Of a stretch of 12,778 bases of DNA, positions 1-6,389 are shown piece after piece (position 1 is the stretch's first letter; every line of letters starts with the position of its first letter). Source of the DNA: Treponema sp. UBA937 (GTDB lineage: Bacteria > Spirochaetota > Spirochaetia > Treponematales > Breznakiellaceae); NCBI GenBank assembly GCA_002293455.1, contig DBDH01000042.1, positions 1 through 12,778 of the forward strand, read 5' to 3'. The notes under the pieces are model-generated. The model made no database searches and was not told the DNA's origin. It saw nothing but the letters and a program-made list of their open reading frames with translations. The translations under genes and the position numbers were made by a program.

Positions 1-2
1 CG

Positions 3-68
3 GGAGTTTTGCAACAGCCTCCACCGATAACATTTTTGAAAGATTTGGAGGAGGAAATAAATGCGTAG
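3..68 (+). CDS. Possible 3' end of an upstream gene (partial)
   Basis: Frame 3 is open from the window edge to a TAG at 66-68. It encodes about 21 residues ending in an amphipathic, acidic stretch (FLKDLEEEINA) that looks like the C-terminus of a real protein. Its stop overlaps the first codons of the next gene (ATG at 61), as in a translationally coupled pair. Frame 2 is also open here, so frame choice is uncertain. If real, it would be the partner of the 70-aa protein that follows, in the manner of a two-gene toxin-antitoxin operon. The fragment is too short to assign a family. Confidence 0.35.
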   Translation, partial: GVLQQPPPITFLKDLEEEINA

Positions 69-273
69 TACCACAGTAATCAGAAAAGAAGGCATGGAAT
101 GTCTGATAAAATCCTTAGGCATTGTGGAAACGGAAGTTTTTATTTCTTCGTTGTTAAGGGACAGTTTCGATTATACCGAATGGCAGCGAGATTATTTTTC
201 TAATATTCCTCTTGATGATTTTTTGCATAACGCACAAGCCCATGATCAAAAAAATCCGTTTAGTGTACAATAG
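61..273 (+). CDS. Small conserved-looking protein, function unknown (70 aa)
   Basis: A strong Shine-Dalgarno sequence (GGAGGAGG at 47-54) sits 6 nt before the ATG, so the start is secure. The 70-aa product has no signal peptide or membrane segment. Its pattern is IRKEGMECLIKSLGIVE (residues 8-24), then FDYTEWQRDYF (36-46) and a short acidic tail. I recall similar small proteins, with IRKEGMxxL near the N-terminus and FDYTxWQ in the middle, as unnamed proteins scattered over bacterial and archaeal genomes, but I know no assigned function. The size, the overlap with a possible upstream reading frame and the accessory neighbourhood would suit the antitoxin of a toxin-antitoxin pair. That role is inference only. 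Confidence 0.75.
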   Translation: MRSTTVIRKEGMECLIKSLGIVETEVFISSLLRDSFDYTEWQRDYFSNIPLDDFLHNAQAHDQKNPFSVQ

Positions 274-397
274 CTTTTAAAATAGTAACGCAAAGCTGCC
301 AGTCACACATCTTTTTCTTTTCTTGGTTTTTGCTTGCTTTTTCAGCAATTCAGAATGTGAAATAACGGAGTTCGATGCGGTATTTTATTCGTGTTGA

Positions 398-466
398 GGG
401 TTTAATACCCCGCCTCCTTGGGGCGTTCCTAAAATCTCGAAGTGAGATTAAATGGGTATTAAACCC
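398..466. repeat. Three-way-junction inverted repeat
   Basis: GGGTTTAATACCC at 398-410 is perfectly complementary to GGGTATTAAACCC at 454-466, giving a 13-bp outer stem. Two smaller hairpins lie between the arms: CGCCTC/GGGGCG at 411-425 (six pairs including one G-T, loop CTT) and AATCTC/GAGATT at 433-449 (six pairs, 5-nt loop). As a single strand it would fold into a Y shape. No T-run follows, so a terminator is unlikely. It may be a small non-autonomous repeat or part of a recombination site. Confidence 0.75.
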
Positions 467-484
467 GAATACAACCACCAAAGC

Positions 485-543
485 AGAACCAACATACCTC
501 GCCGATGCACAGCATCGAGCTCTGCGGCGAGGTTGTTGATTTT
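485..543. repeat. Long imperfect palindrome, attC-like
   Basis: ACCTCGCCG at 496-504 pairs perfectly with CGGCGAGGT at 525-533. After one unpaired T (495), AACA (491-494) pairs with TGTT (534-537), and outer bases AACC (487-490) pair three of four with GATT (538-541). The inner 20 nt hold a second hairpin, GATGC/GCATC (504-516), and the palindrome GAGCTC (517-522). The ends read AACCAAC and GTTGATT, each six of seven against the integron attC cores RYYYAAC and GTTRRRY. The bulged base within a long imperfect stem is also attC-like. The palindrome itself is seen directly; its identity as an attC site is inference. Confidence 0.6.
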
Positions 544-699
544 TATGCGCCGATCCATATTCAAAGTTATTTGCACATGATAAAATCAATACGCTTGGCA
601 TCTGTTTGTTTAGCATATAACTTTAAGTGTCGGACTTGGATGTGTAGATTACAATGAACAGTTAGAAATTAGTATATAACAAGTAACGAGGAGGAATGA

Positions 700-1224
700 A
701 TGATATTATCCGGATTAGAAATAAAGAAACAGTTAGGCAAAAATATATTCATCGATCCCTATAATGAAAATCAGATAAATCCCAACAGTTATAATTTAAG
801 ATTGTCAGATGAATTGTTGGTATATGATACGGAAATTCTCGATATGAAAAAAGCAAACAATTTTAGAAAAATTTGTATACCTGATGAAGGCATTGTTCTG
901 GAACCGAATACATTATATTTAGGCAGAACAGTAGAATATACAAGAACCGAAAATTATGTCCCGATGTTAGAAGGCCGTTCTTCCATAGGACGATTGGGGT
1001 TATTTATTCATGTTTCCGCGGGATTTGGCGATGTGGGGTTTTCCGGTTATTGGACATTGGAAATTCATTGTGTCCACCCAATCCGGGTATATCCTGAAAT
1101 CGAAATTTGTCAAATCTATTATCACACAATTGAAGGGGAATATGAGAAATATACCAGCGGAAAATATCAAAACAATACAGGAGTACAAGCAAGTTTGATG
1201 TATAAAGATTTTGAAAAGAAATAG
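700..1224 (+). CDS. dcd: dCTP deaminase, possibly bifunctional dCTP deaminase/dUTPase type
   Basis: This is a 174-aa cytosolic enzyme of the dUTPase-fold trimeric family. It deaminates dCTP to dUTP and so feeds thymidylate synthesis. The active-site block EGRSSIGRLGL (91-101) supplies the Ser94 and Arg98 equivalents, and HVSAGFGDVGF (104-114) and TLEI (119-122) carry the likely catalytic Glu121. The C-terminal GKYQNNTG (154-161) matches the nucleotide-covering tail. In Escherichia coli Dcd the loop reads TAHRID. The AGF form here resembles enzymes that convert dCTP directly to dUMP, such as the Mycobacterium tuberculosis protein, so bifunctionality is plausible but unproven. GAGGAGG at 688-694 fixes the ATG. 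The gene is AT-rich and lies among unrelated accessory genes, so it may have been acquired by transfer. Confidence 0.9.
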   Translation: MILSGLEIKKQLGKNIFIDPYNENQINPNSYNLRLSDELLVYDTEILDMKKANNFRKICIPDEGIVLEPNTLYLGRTVEYTRTENYVPMLEGRSSIGRLGLFIHVSAGFGDVGFSGYWTLEIHCVHPIRVYPEIEICQIYYHTIEGEYEKYTSGKYQNNTGVQASLMYKDFEKK

Positions 1225-1230
1225 TTTTAG

Positions 1231-1262
1231 TTCCGATTAATTATCGTGTGAGTGATGCGGCG
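1231..1262. repeat. Degenerate copy of the post-gene repeat
   Basis: Seven bases after the deaminase stop, AGTTCCGAT (1229-1237) is identical to the first nine bases of the repeat after the unknown gene pair (2939-2947). TGCGGCG follows at 1256-1262, 25 nt downstream of TTCC instead of the 33 nt seen in the other two copies. The CTGAC element and a right-hand core are not recognisable. This may be a decayed member of the same repeat family. Confidence 0.35.
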
Positions 1263-1323
1263 TCGAATAAGAATTACAAAGAATTCCCGCGGTTTGTGGA
1301 GCAGAAGGGGAGGAATTACAATA

Positions 1324-2103
1324 ATGGGAAAATGTTTAAGCGCCGTAAAAATGATCGTCACTGACCTTGATAATACATTGCTCCGCAGAGACAAGACCGT
1401 CAGTGAGTATACCGCTTCAATTTTTTGCCGTTGCCATGACGCGGGGATTAAAATTGTATTTGCTACGGCACGTCCTGTTCGGGCGGTAAAAAGATGGCTT
1501 AACATAAACATAGAAAACGATGCTTGTGTTTATCATAACGGAGCTGTAATTGAAATCGGCAGCAAACTATTTAAGAAAATCGGCATCGAGTATAATATTA
1601 CAAACAATTTGCTTAAAGAAGCGGAACAGTTGCATGGGATAAGAGCTGCCGTTGAAATCAACGATGTGTTGTATGCTAATTTTGATGCTTCAATAACATG
1701 GCCTGGCGAAGATGCTGCCATAACAGATTTTCGTAACCTGCCCAAATTACCCGCTGATAAAATCTTGTTTATAACTGCCGAAAGAACTGAGATAGACATC
1801 ATATCGGAACTGCTTGGAGAAAATCTGTATTGGGAAGTTGCCGAAAACAAAGTTCTCATGGTAATGAACAAGCAAGCCCGTAAACGAAACGCGGTAAAAG
1901 AAATCGCGGAGCATTACGGATTGTCATTTTCAAATATTGCCGCCTTTGGTGATGATTATAACGATGTGGAAATGCTGCGCGAATGCGGAATCGGTGTTGC
2001 TGTCGCGAATGCCATTGATGAAGCGAAAGCCGCCGCGGATTATATTTGCGGTGACTGCGATGATGATGGCGTGGCACGATGGCTTGAGGAAAATGTGCTA
2101 TGA
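1324..2103 (+). CDS. Cof-type HAD-superfamily phosphatase
   Basis: The 259-aa product carries the HAD hydrolase motifs in order. Motif I is DLDNTLL (14-20) with nucleophile Asp14 and acid/base Asp16; motif II is FATARP (46-51) with Thr48; a Lys/Arg-rich motif III follows (NKQARKRNAVKE); motif IV is GDDYND (209-214), which binds Mg2+. The roughly 100-residue insert between motifs II and III is the C2-type cap of the Cof/IIB subfamily, which usually dephosphorylates sugar phosphates or cofactors such as FMN and PLP. The substrate cannot be read from sequence. An in-frame ATG exists at 1252, but AGGGGAGGA at 1306-1314 and the start of homology favour 1324. The extra 24 residues from 1252 are basic and derive from repeat-like DNA. 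GC is somewhat higher than in the flanking accessory genes. Confidence 0.9.
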   Translation: MGKCLSAVKMIVTDLDNTLLRRDKTVSEYTASIFCRCHDAGIKIVFATARPVRAVKRWLNINIENDACVYHNGAVIEIGSKLFKKIGIEYNITNNLLKEAEQLHGIRAAVEINDVLYANFDASITWPGEDAAITDFRNLPKLPADKILFITAERTEIDIISELLGENLYWEVAENKVLMVMNKQARKRNAVKEIAEHYGLSFSNIAAFGDDYNDVEMLRECGIGVAVANAIDEAKAAADYICGDCDDDGVARWLEENVL

Positions 2104-2214
2104 ATGCCAATTTGCAAGTATCTAAATCACATTAAGTTCTTTGTTACATTTAAAAGTGAATATAACTACAGAAGAAATTGTGGAAATATTACATGAATGC
2201 AGATATTCGCACAC

Positions 2215-2242
2215 TTGACAAATAGTTAAAAACATTTAGAAT
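2215..2242 (+). promoter_or_regulatory. Sigma70-like promoter for the unknown gene pair
   Basis: TTGACA (2215-2220, a perfect -35) is followed after 16 bp by TAGAAT (2237-2242, five of six to the -10 consensus). Transcription would start near 2249, leaving only about 12 nt before the ATG at 2262. This gives the downstream two-gene unit its own promoter, independent of the HAD gene. Confidence 0.6.
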
Positions 2243-2261
2243 CTGAACATAGAGTGGTAGA

Positions 2262-2450
2262 ATGGATTTAGTATTCGATGATGATCTTTATGTCAAGTTT
2301 TTAGCAGAAAAGAAAACTGTCTATAATTCTCGATTAAGGGCAGATGATGAAACTTTTTTTGATGCTATGTTATCAAAAGAGGCTGATTTAAGGACCACAC
2401 CCGAAGGGAAACAAATAATTAACATCATACAGTCTATCGGGAATGAATAG
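2262..2450 (+). CDS. Unknown small acidic protein, first gene of a coupled pair (62 aa)
   Basis: I do not recognise this family. The 62-aa product starts with an acidic cluster (VFDDDLYVKF, 4-13) and continues as charged, probably helical sequence (EKKTVYNSRLRADDETFFDAMLS within 16-38). There is no signal peptide, cysteine or membrane segment. A weak Shine-Dalgarno (GAGTGG, 2252-2257) sits just behind a strong promoter. Its TAG stop shares one base with the GTG start of the next gene, so the two are almost certainly co-translated. A small acidic protein ahead of a larger coupled partner is a common toxin-antitoxin or immunity arrangement, but nothing in the sequence proves that role. Confidence 0.65.
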   Translation: MDLVFDDDLYVKFLAEKKTVYNSRLRADDETFFDAMLSKEADLRTTPEGKQIINIIQSIGNE

Positions 2451-2932
2451 TGGCAAATAAACCTGAACAATTCCCTGTTTTTACTCCTTTAGATAAAGAA
2501 ACAATTCAAAAAATGCTAACAAAGATAGCATCCTATTTGCATAATATTTCTGATATAATTAAAGTTGATTATAAAAAAATAGATACCTCTATGGATATCA
2601 TATATGAAATAATTGAAAGAGTTGAAAAACGGAGAATATATTTTTATATTTATTATGATGGATGTAGGATGGGTGAAATAAATGAAGGTGCTTTGTTGTG
2701 TTTTTGGATAATAAAATTAGCTCCATTCCATTGCAACGGTATATCAAATAATGTGTTAAATGCAAAAATAGCTCTCTGTTTGTTTATGAATATGCTGCAT
2801 TATCACACTGGAAAAGAAAATCAAAAACTAATTATAGCTGAAAATGTGATCAATGATATATACTACGCATTCCGTTTTAGGGATTTAAGTAAAGAATCGA
2901 TAATGATATTGGCTGAAAGTTTAATAAAGTAA
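2450..2932 (+). CDS. Unknown protein, second gene of the coupled pair (160 aa)
   Basis: The gene starts with GTG in the context TAGTG, overlapping the stop of the previous gene by one base. No separate ribosome binding site is evident, which suggests translational coupling. The 160-aa product is AT-rich in codon use and predicted mainly helical. It contains a hydrophobic, aromatic block, IYFYIYYDG (63-71) and EGALLCFWIIKLAPF (79-93), then AKIALCLFMNMLHYH (105-119). The hydrophobic segments are interrupted by charged residues, so a soluble helical bundle is more likely than a membrane protein. I recall similar ALLxFWIxKxxPF segments in unnamed bacterial proteins but no function. A toxin or defence role is possible from context only. 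Confidence 0.75.
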   Translation: MANKPEQFPVFTPLDKETIQKMLTKIASYLHNISDIIKVDYKKIDTSMDIIYEIIERVEKRRIYFYIYYDGCRMGEINEGALLCFWIIKLAPFHCNGISNNVLNAKIALCLFMNMLHYHTGKENQKLIIAENVINDIYYAFRFRDLSKESIMILAESLIK

Positions 2933-3006
2933 AACAGCAGTTCCGATGAAGACCACTATATTCTGACAGGTTCTGCGGCGAACAATATGTTACTTGTTAG
3001 TTTTAC
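2929..3006. repeat. Post-gene palindromic repeat (copy A), attC-like
   Basis: GTAAAAC (2929-2935, overlapping the stop codon) is perfectly complementary to GTTTTAC (3000-3006). Inside, CTGACA (2963-2968) pairs with TGTTAG (2995-3000) with one G-T pair, and GTTC (2970-2973) pairs with GAAC (2980-2983) around the core TGCGGCG (2974-2980). GTTAGTT at 2996-3002 fits the integron core GTTRRRY at six of seven positions. TTCC, CTGAC and TGCGGCG occur at the same spacing as in the copy after the GNAT gene. Confidence 0.55.
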
Positions 3007-3064
3007 AGAGCCAAAACCTGAAATAATCCGCATTTAACTCTTGTTATCAAAGAAGGAGGAAATC

Positions 3065-3505
3065 ATGGAGAATATTATTTTTGATGATTGTAAAAAAGAT
3101 TTGCCAATAGATCAATTACATAACATTTTTACATTAGTCGGTTGGTCAGATGGATCTGAAACAGATGAAATGTTAAAAGCATATAATGTACCATTTATCA
3201 ATTCAACTTTGGTGATTTCTGCTTGGGAAAATAGAAAATTGGCTGGATTTGTCAGAGTACTTAGTGACAAGATGTTTAGATCAATAATCTACGATTTAGC
3301 TGTTGATCCAGAATATCAAAGAATCGGAATAGGTTGTACATTAATTAAAAAGTGCATAGAACATTTTCCGAATTCTGAATGGTTGGTTCAAACAAAAGAT
3401 CATAATGCGAATTTTTATGAAAAAATAGGATTTAAAAAAATTATGAGTAACGGATCTGATGTGTTTCTGAATATACCTTGTAAACTATTTTCAATCGAAG
3501 AATAA
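3065..3505 (+). CDS. GNAT-family N-acetyltransferase (146 aa)
   Basis: This is a single-domain GCN5-related acetyltransferase that uses acetyl-CoA. Motif A is clear: IIYDLAVDPEYQRIGIG (74-90), where QRIGIG (85-90) is the pyrophosphate-binding Q/RxxGxG/A loop. Motif B is NFYEKIGF (116-123). Its closest general type is the small aralkylamine-acetyltransferase-like group with a FVRVLSD strand (62-68), whose substrates range from amines to peptides; the substrate here is unknown. The start is placed at 3065 because AAGGAGGA (3053-3060) lies 4 nt ahead; an upstream in-frame TTG at 3041 would place this site inside the gene. Strongly AT-rich. It sits between two copies of the same repeat, so it may be a single-gene cassette. 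Confidence 0.88.
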   Translation: MENIIFDDCKKDLPIDQLHNIFTLVGWSDGSETDEMLKAYNVPFINSTLVISAWENRKLAGFVRVLSDKMFRSIIYDLAVDPEYQRIGIGCTLIKKCIEHFPNSEWLVQTKDHNANFYEKIGFKKIMSNGSDVFLNIPCKLFSIEE

Positions 3506-3568
3506 TTCCAAGGTAATGCAGGAGTACCTGACGGTAGTTGCGGCGCAGTGGCAGCACACAAGTGTCAG
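3506..3568. repeat. Post-gene repeat (copy B), attC-like
   Basis: Immediately after the GNAT stop come TTCC (3506-3509), CTGAC (3528-3532) and TGCGGCG (3539-3545), with spacings of 22 and 11 nt that match copy A exactly. GTCAG (3564-3568) is perfectly complementary to CTGAC and corresponds to the GTTAG of copy A. The bases between these anchors differ, as expected for a diverged, structure-conserved element rather than a recent duplication. Confidence 0.5.
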
Positions 3569-3664
3569 AGGAGTTTTCTCAAAAGAATCCATTTCTTTTC
3601 CTTGTTCTTTCCATATCAACACCATCTAAACGGTCCTCTATACCCAACCTCAACAGAACATTCT

Positions 3665-3693
3665 TTATCAACATGATAGAATTAATGTATACT
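3665..3693 (+). promoter_or_regulatory. Candidate promoter for the trxB operon
   Basis: TTATCA (3665-3670) and TATACT (3688-3693, five of six to consensus) are separated by 17 bp. Transcription would start near 3700, about 70 nt before the trxB ATG. The rest of the 3569-3768 gap shows no coding sequence, and this is the best-matching promoter in it. Confidence 0.4.
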
Positions 3694-3768
3694 TAAAAAA
3701 GGAATGTTGTTTACGTTATAGTGGACAGATAATGATGCTGCTATGCAAAACCGGGAGATGATCGATAT

Positions 3769-4710
3769 ATGAATACTTTCGATGCCGATGTGATTATTGT
3801 TGGGGCCGGAGCTGCCGGCTTAACCGCGGGCCAGTATGCGGCGCGGGCTAATTTGAATACCGTAATTATCGAACAGATGGCGCCGGGGGGGCAGGCTCTC
3901 TTAATCGACAAATTGGAAAATTATCCGGGAAATGTAAGCCGCAAAACAGGCATGGAGTTTGCCGATGACATGAGAGAACAGGCGGAAGCCTTTGGCGCCC
4001 GGATCATCCCCGATGCGGTTCAATCGATCAAAAAAGAAGATCATACTTTTTTCGTGACTTTGGGCGATGATACCATTATGAAAAGTCCTGCCGTCATTAT
4101 TGCGACAGGAGCGAAGCACAAAGGATTGAATATTCCCGGTGAAAAAGAATTGTACGGCCGGGGTGTTTCTTACTGTGCTGTATGCGATGGGCCCTTTTTT
4201 AAAAATAAAAAGATCCTCGTAGTAGGCGGCGGCGATTCCGCCTGCGATGAAGGAATCTTTTTGTCCAACCTCACAGAGAAAGTTATTCTCATTCACCGGA
4301 AAGACCGGTTCAGAGCGCAGCGCGGACTTGCGGAACGAGTTTTAAAACATCAGCATATTGATGTCCGTTTTAATTCCCGGCTTTTGGAAATTAAAGGCGG
4401 TCAAAAAGTTTCATCGGTTATCATTGAACATATTAGTGATGGAAAAATATATGAAGAAGAAGTCGATGCGGTTTTTATTTTTATCGGCTCTGTTCCTCAA
4501 ACTGATTTAGTTCCTGATGTTGATAAAGACGAAGGCGGCTGCATCATAACCGATGAATCAAGGCGGACTTCAATCCCAGGGCTTTTTGCCGCGGGCGATG
4601 TCCGCGCAAGCCCTTTCCGTCAGGTTGTTACGGCGGCGGCGGACGGAGCGGTTGCGGCTCATGCCGCGTCTCAATATATAGATGAATTGAAAGGCGAAGC
4701 ATACCGGTGA
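3769..4710 (+). CDS. trxB: Thioredoxin reductase (NADPH), TrxB
   Basis: The 313-aa length is normal for the bacterial low-Mr enzyme. It moves electrons from NADPH through FAD and a redox disulfide to thioredoxin, in the cytosol. The N-terminal FAD-binding GAGAAG lies at 12-17, the redox centre CAVC at 136-139 (CAVCDG; the more common form is CATCDG), the NADPH-domain GGGDSA at 153-158 and the NADP-phosphate contact HRKDRFR at 176-182. The FAD-closing GLFAAGDVR lies at 271-279. GGGAG at 3753-3757 precedes the ATG. It is the first gene of a five-gene operon, and its TGA overlaps the next gene's GTG. No thioredoxin gene is adjacent, so its partner must be encoded elsewhere. Confidence 0.96.
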   Translation: MNTFDADVIIVGAGAAGLTAGQYAARANLNTVIIEQMAPGGQALLIDKLENYPGNVSRKTGMEFADDMREQAEAFGARIIPDAVQSIKKEDHTFFVTLGDDTIMKSPAVIIATGAKHKGLNIPGEKELYGRGVSYCAVCDGPFFKNKKILVVGGGDSACDEGIFLSNLTEKVILIHRKDRFRAQRGLAERVLKHQHIDVRFNSRLLEIKGGQKVSSVIIEHISDGKIYEEEVDAVFIFIGSVPQTDLVPDVDKDEGGCIITDESRRTSIPGLFAAGDVRASPFRQVVTAAADGAVAAHAASQYIDELKGEAYR

Positions 4711-6389
4711 AATTATCTCATCTTATCTTTTTCATCATTTTGATTCTGCCCTTGTGTTCTCTTTCAGGAATAGATTTCAACAGTCCGGGCAGTCCTGCAG
4801 AAGTTGCAAAAGCGCTCGTAGATGAAATGAGCAGCGAGGAACTTCTCGCCCAGACTTTTATGCTTGGCTGGGTCGGAGCCGAACCCTCTCCCATCATTAT
4901 AGATTGGGTCAGAGATCGGGGCATCGGCGGAATCAAAATCTTCGGCTGGAATACCGACGACACCTTGAAGCTCGCCGAAACAGTCGGCACACTACAGCAG
5001 CTTTCTCTCGGCGGCAGATTCCACATCCCTCTGTTGATTGCGACAGATCAGGAAGGCGGCTGGGTCCGTCACATAAAAGGTGTTACAAGCGAGACTCCGG
5101 GTAACATGGCTATCGGCGCGTCGGGCGTTCCCAGGGACGCGTATCTTGCCGGATACTATATCGGCCGCGAACTTGCGCTCCTTGGCGTGAACATGAACTT
5201 CGCTCCCACAGTTGATCTATACACAAACCCCGGTTCCAGGCTGATCGGGCCAAGGGCCTTTGGGGATGATCCCGTAAAGACCGGAATCCTCGGAGCCGCT
5301 TTTGTAAAGGGACAGGCCGCCGCGGGAGTTATGGCGACGGCAAAACATTTTCCCGGTCACGGCGATACGGACTTGGATTCGCACGGAACCCTTCCGGAAA
5401 TCGACGCGGATATTGATCTGCTTTGGGAAAGAGAACTGCTTCCTTACCGTGTACTTTCAAAAGAAAATATTCCCGCAATTATGAGCGGACATCTCGCGTT
5501 CCCAAACACTCCGGCAGGATCGGAACCCGCTTCTCTCTCAAAATATTTTTTGACGGATCTGCTCCGCGAAAGAATTGGCTTCACCGGAGTCATCATCACC
5601 GATGATTTAATGATGAACGGAGCCGCTGTGAGCGCAGGCAGTTTATCGAGGGCGGCGAAGCAGGCTTTGCTTGCGGGAAATGATATTGTCATGTTATCAA
5701 AAACACCGGATATCTATGATCCAATCTGGACTATGCTGCTCAATTCCATGAACCAGGAACCGGAGTTCAGAGACCGTGTCCGCGATGCGGCGTTCCGAAT
5801 CCTAACATTAAAATTGGAGTATCTCCAAAACGACAGCGCCGTTCCTTACATTCCCGATTTGGAAAAAGTTCAAACCGGTTTTCCGGACCCGGAAGGTGAA
5901 GCTTTCTTTTTGAACCTTGCGGCAAGATCGGTAACGCTTATCAAAGATTCCGGGGAAGATCAAGGAACAAGTCTTTTCCCTTTAAACGCTGAAACAGCCG
6001 GAAAGATTTTGCTTGCCGGATACTATCAGGATTTTATTAACTGCGGAAAAGCCGCGTTCCCCGACGCTGAAACATTCCGTTTTTCGTCTTCAAGGAACAT
6101 TCCCGATCTGCGTTATGCCGCCCGTCAATCAGACACAATAATCTTTTGTTTGTCCGATGATGATGACGCGGTTCTGCTTAACAGCTTAAAAGATTTAGGA
6201 AAAAGAATCATTGTCTTTTCAGTATTAACTCCTATACATCTTGAAGACGCATCGTGGGTGGACGCCGCGATAGCGGTATACAGTTACGCTCCAACATCTT
6301 TTGTCGCGGGCTTTTCGGCAATGCTTGGGCGGATTCCTTTTCAAGGTGTTCTGCCTTTTGAATCAGAAACTATGGAAGCTCTGCGATGA
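4707..6389 (+). CDS. Exported GH3 beta-N-acetylhexosaminidase (NagZ/YbbD-like)
   Basis: This 560-aa glycoside hydrolase family 3 protein is expected to remove N-acetylglucosamine from muropeptides or other amino-sugar glycans. TDQEGG (113-118) and KHFPGHGDTDLDSH (213-226) are the NagZ signatures; the latter holds the Asp224/His226 acid-base dyad specific to NagZ-type enzymes. ITDDLMM (297-303) carries the nucleophile, probably Asp299. Residues from about 390 to the end form the second GH3 domain absent from the short cytosolic NagZ of enterobacteria, so the layout is closer to Bacillus YbbD. An N-terminal signal sequence (about 4-20) indicates export. LPLC at 14-17 is a poor lipobox, so lipidation is doubtful. 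The GTG start overlaps the trxB stop by 4 bp. Confidence 0.9.
   Translation: MKLSHLIFFIILILPLCSLSGIDFNSPGSPAEVAKALVDEMSSEELLAQTFMLGWVGAEPSPIIIDWVRDRGIGGIKIFGWNTDDTLKLAETVGTLQQLSLGGRFHIPLLIATDQEGGWVRHIKGVTSETPGNMAIGASGVPRDAYLAGYYIGRELALLGVNMNFAPTVDLYTNPGSRLIGPRAFGDDPVKTGILGAAFVKGQAAAGVMATAKHFPGHGDTDLDSHGTLPEIDADIDLLWERELLPYRVLSKENIPAIMSGHLAFPNTPAGSEPASLSKYFLTDLLRERIGFTGVIITDDLMMNGAAVSAGSLSRAAKQALLAGNDIVMLSKTPDIYDPIWTMLLNSMNQEPEFRDRVRDAAFRILTLKLEYLQNDSAVPYIPDLEKVQTGFPDPEGEAFFLNLAARSVTLIKDSGEDQGTSLFPLNAETAGKILLAGYYQDFINCGKAAFPDAETFRFSSSRNIPDLRYAARQSDTIIFCLSDDDDAVLLNSLKDLGKRIIVFSVLTPIHLEDASWVDAAIAVYSYAPTSFVAGFSAMLGRIPFQGVLPFESETMEALR

Larger units (their letters stand above)
274..699. other. Gene-free 426-bp interval with stacked inverted repeats
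   Basis: No convincing coding sequence is present; the reading frame on the reverse strand across 350-616 runs through the palindromes and has no ribosome binding site. The interval contains a T/C-rich tract at about 310-343, a Y-shaped inverted repeat at 398-466, a long imperfect palindrome at 485-543 and AT-rich DNA leading to the next gene. A weak promoter candidate (TTGGCA 595-600, TATAAC 616-621, spacer of only 15) could serve the deaminase gene. TAACAAGTAAC at 677-687 is the exact reverse complement of GTTACTTGTTA at 2989-2999. Confidence 0.7.

Noticed and set aside
398..466. Intrinsic terminator for the 70-aa gene
   Set aside because: Stable hairpins are present but no T-run follows the stem on either strand.
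350..616. Minus-strand 88-aa open frame
   Set aside because: It runs through both palindromes, has no ribosome binding site, and its Arg/Ala-rich product reflects the repeats.
1252..1323. N-terminal extension of the HAD phosphatase
   Set aside because: The extra 24 basic residues are not part of the HAD fold, and a strong ribosome binding site at 1306-1314 marks the ATG at 1324.
3584..3603. AAAAGAA/TTCTTTT hairpin after the GNAT gene as a terminator
   Set aside because: The stem is only seven mostly A-T pairs and there is no clean T-run; it is likely chance in AT-rich DNA.
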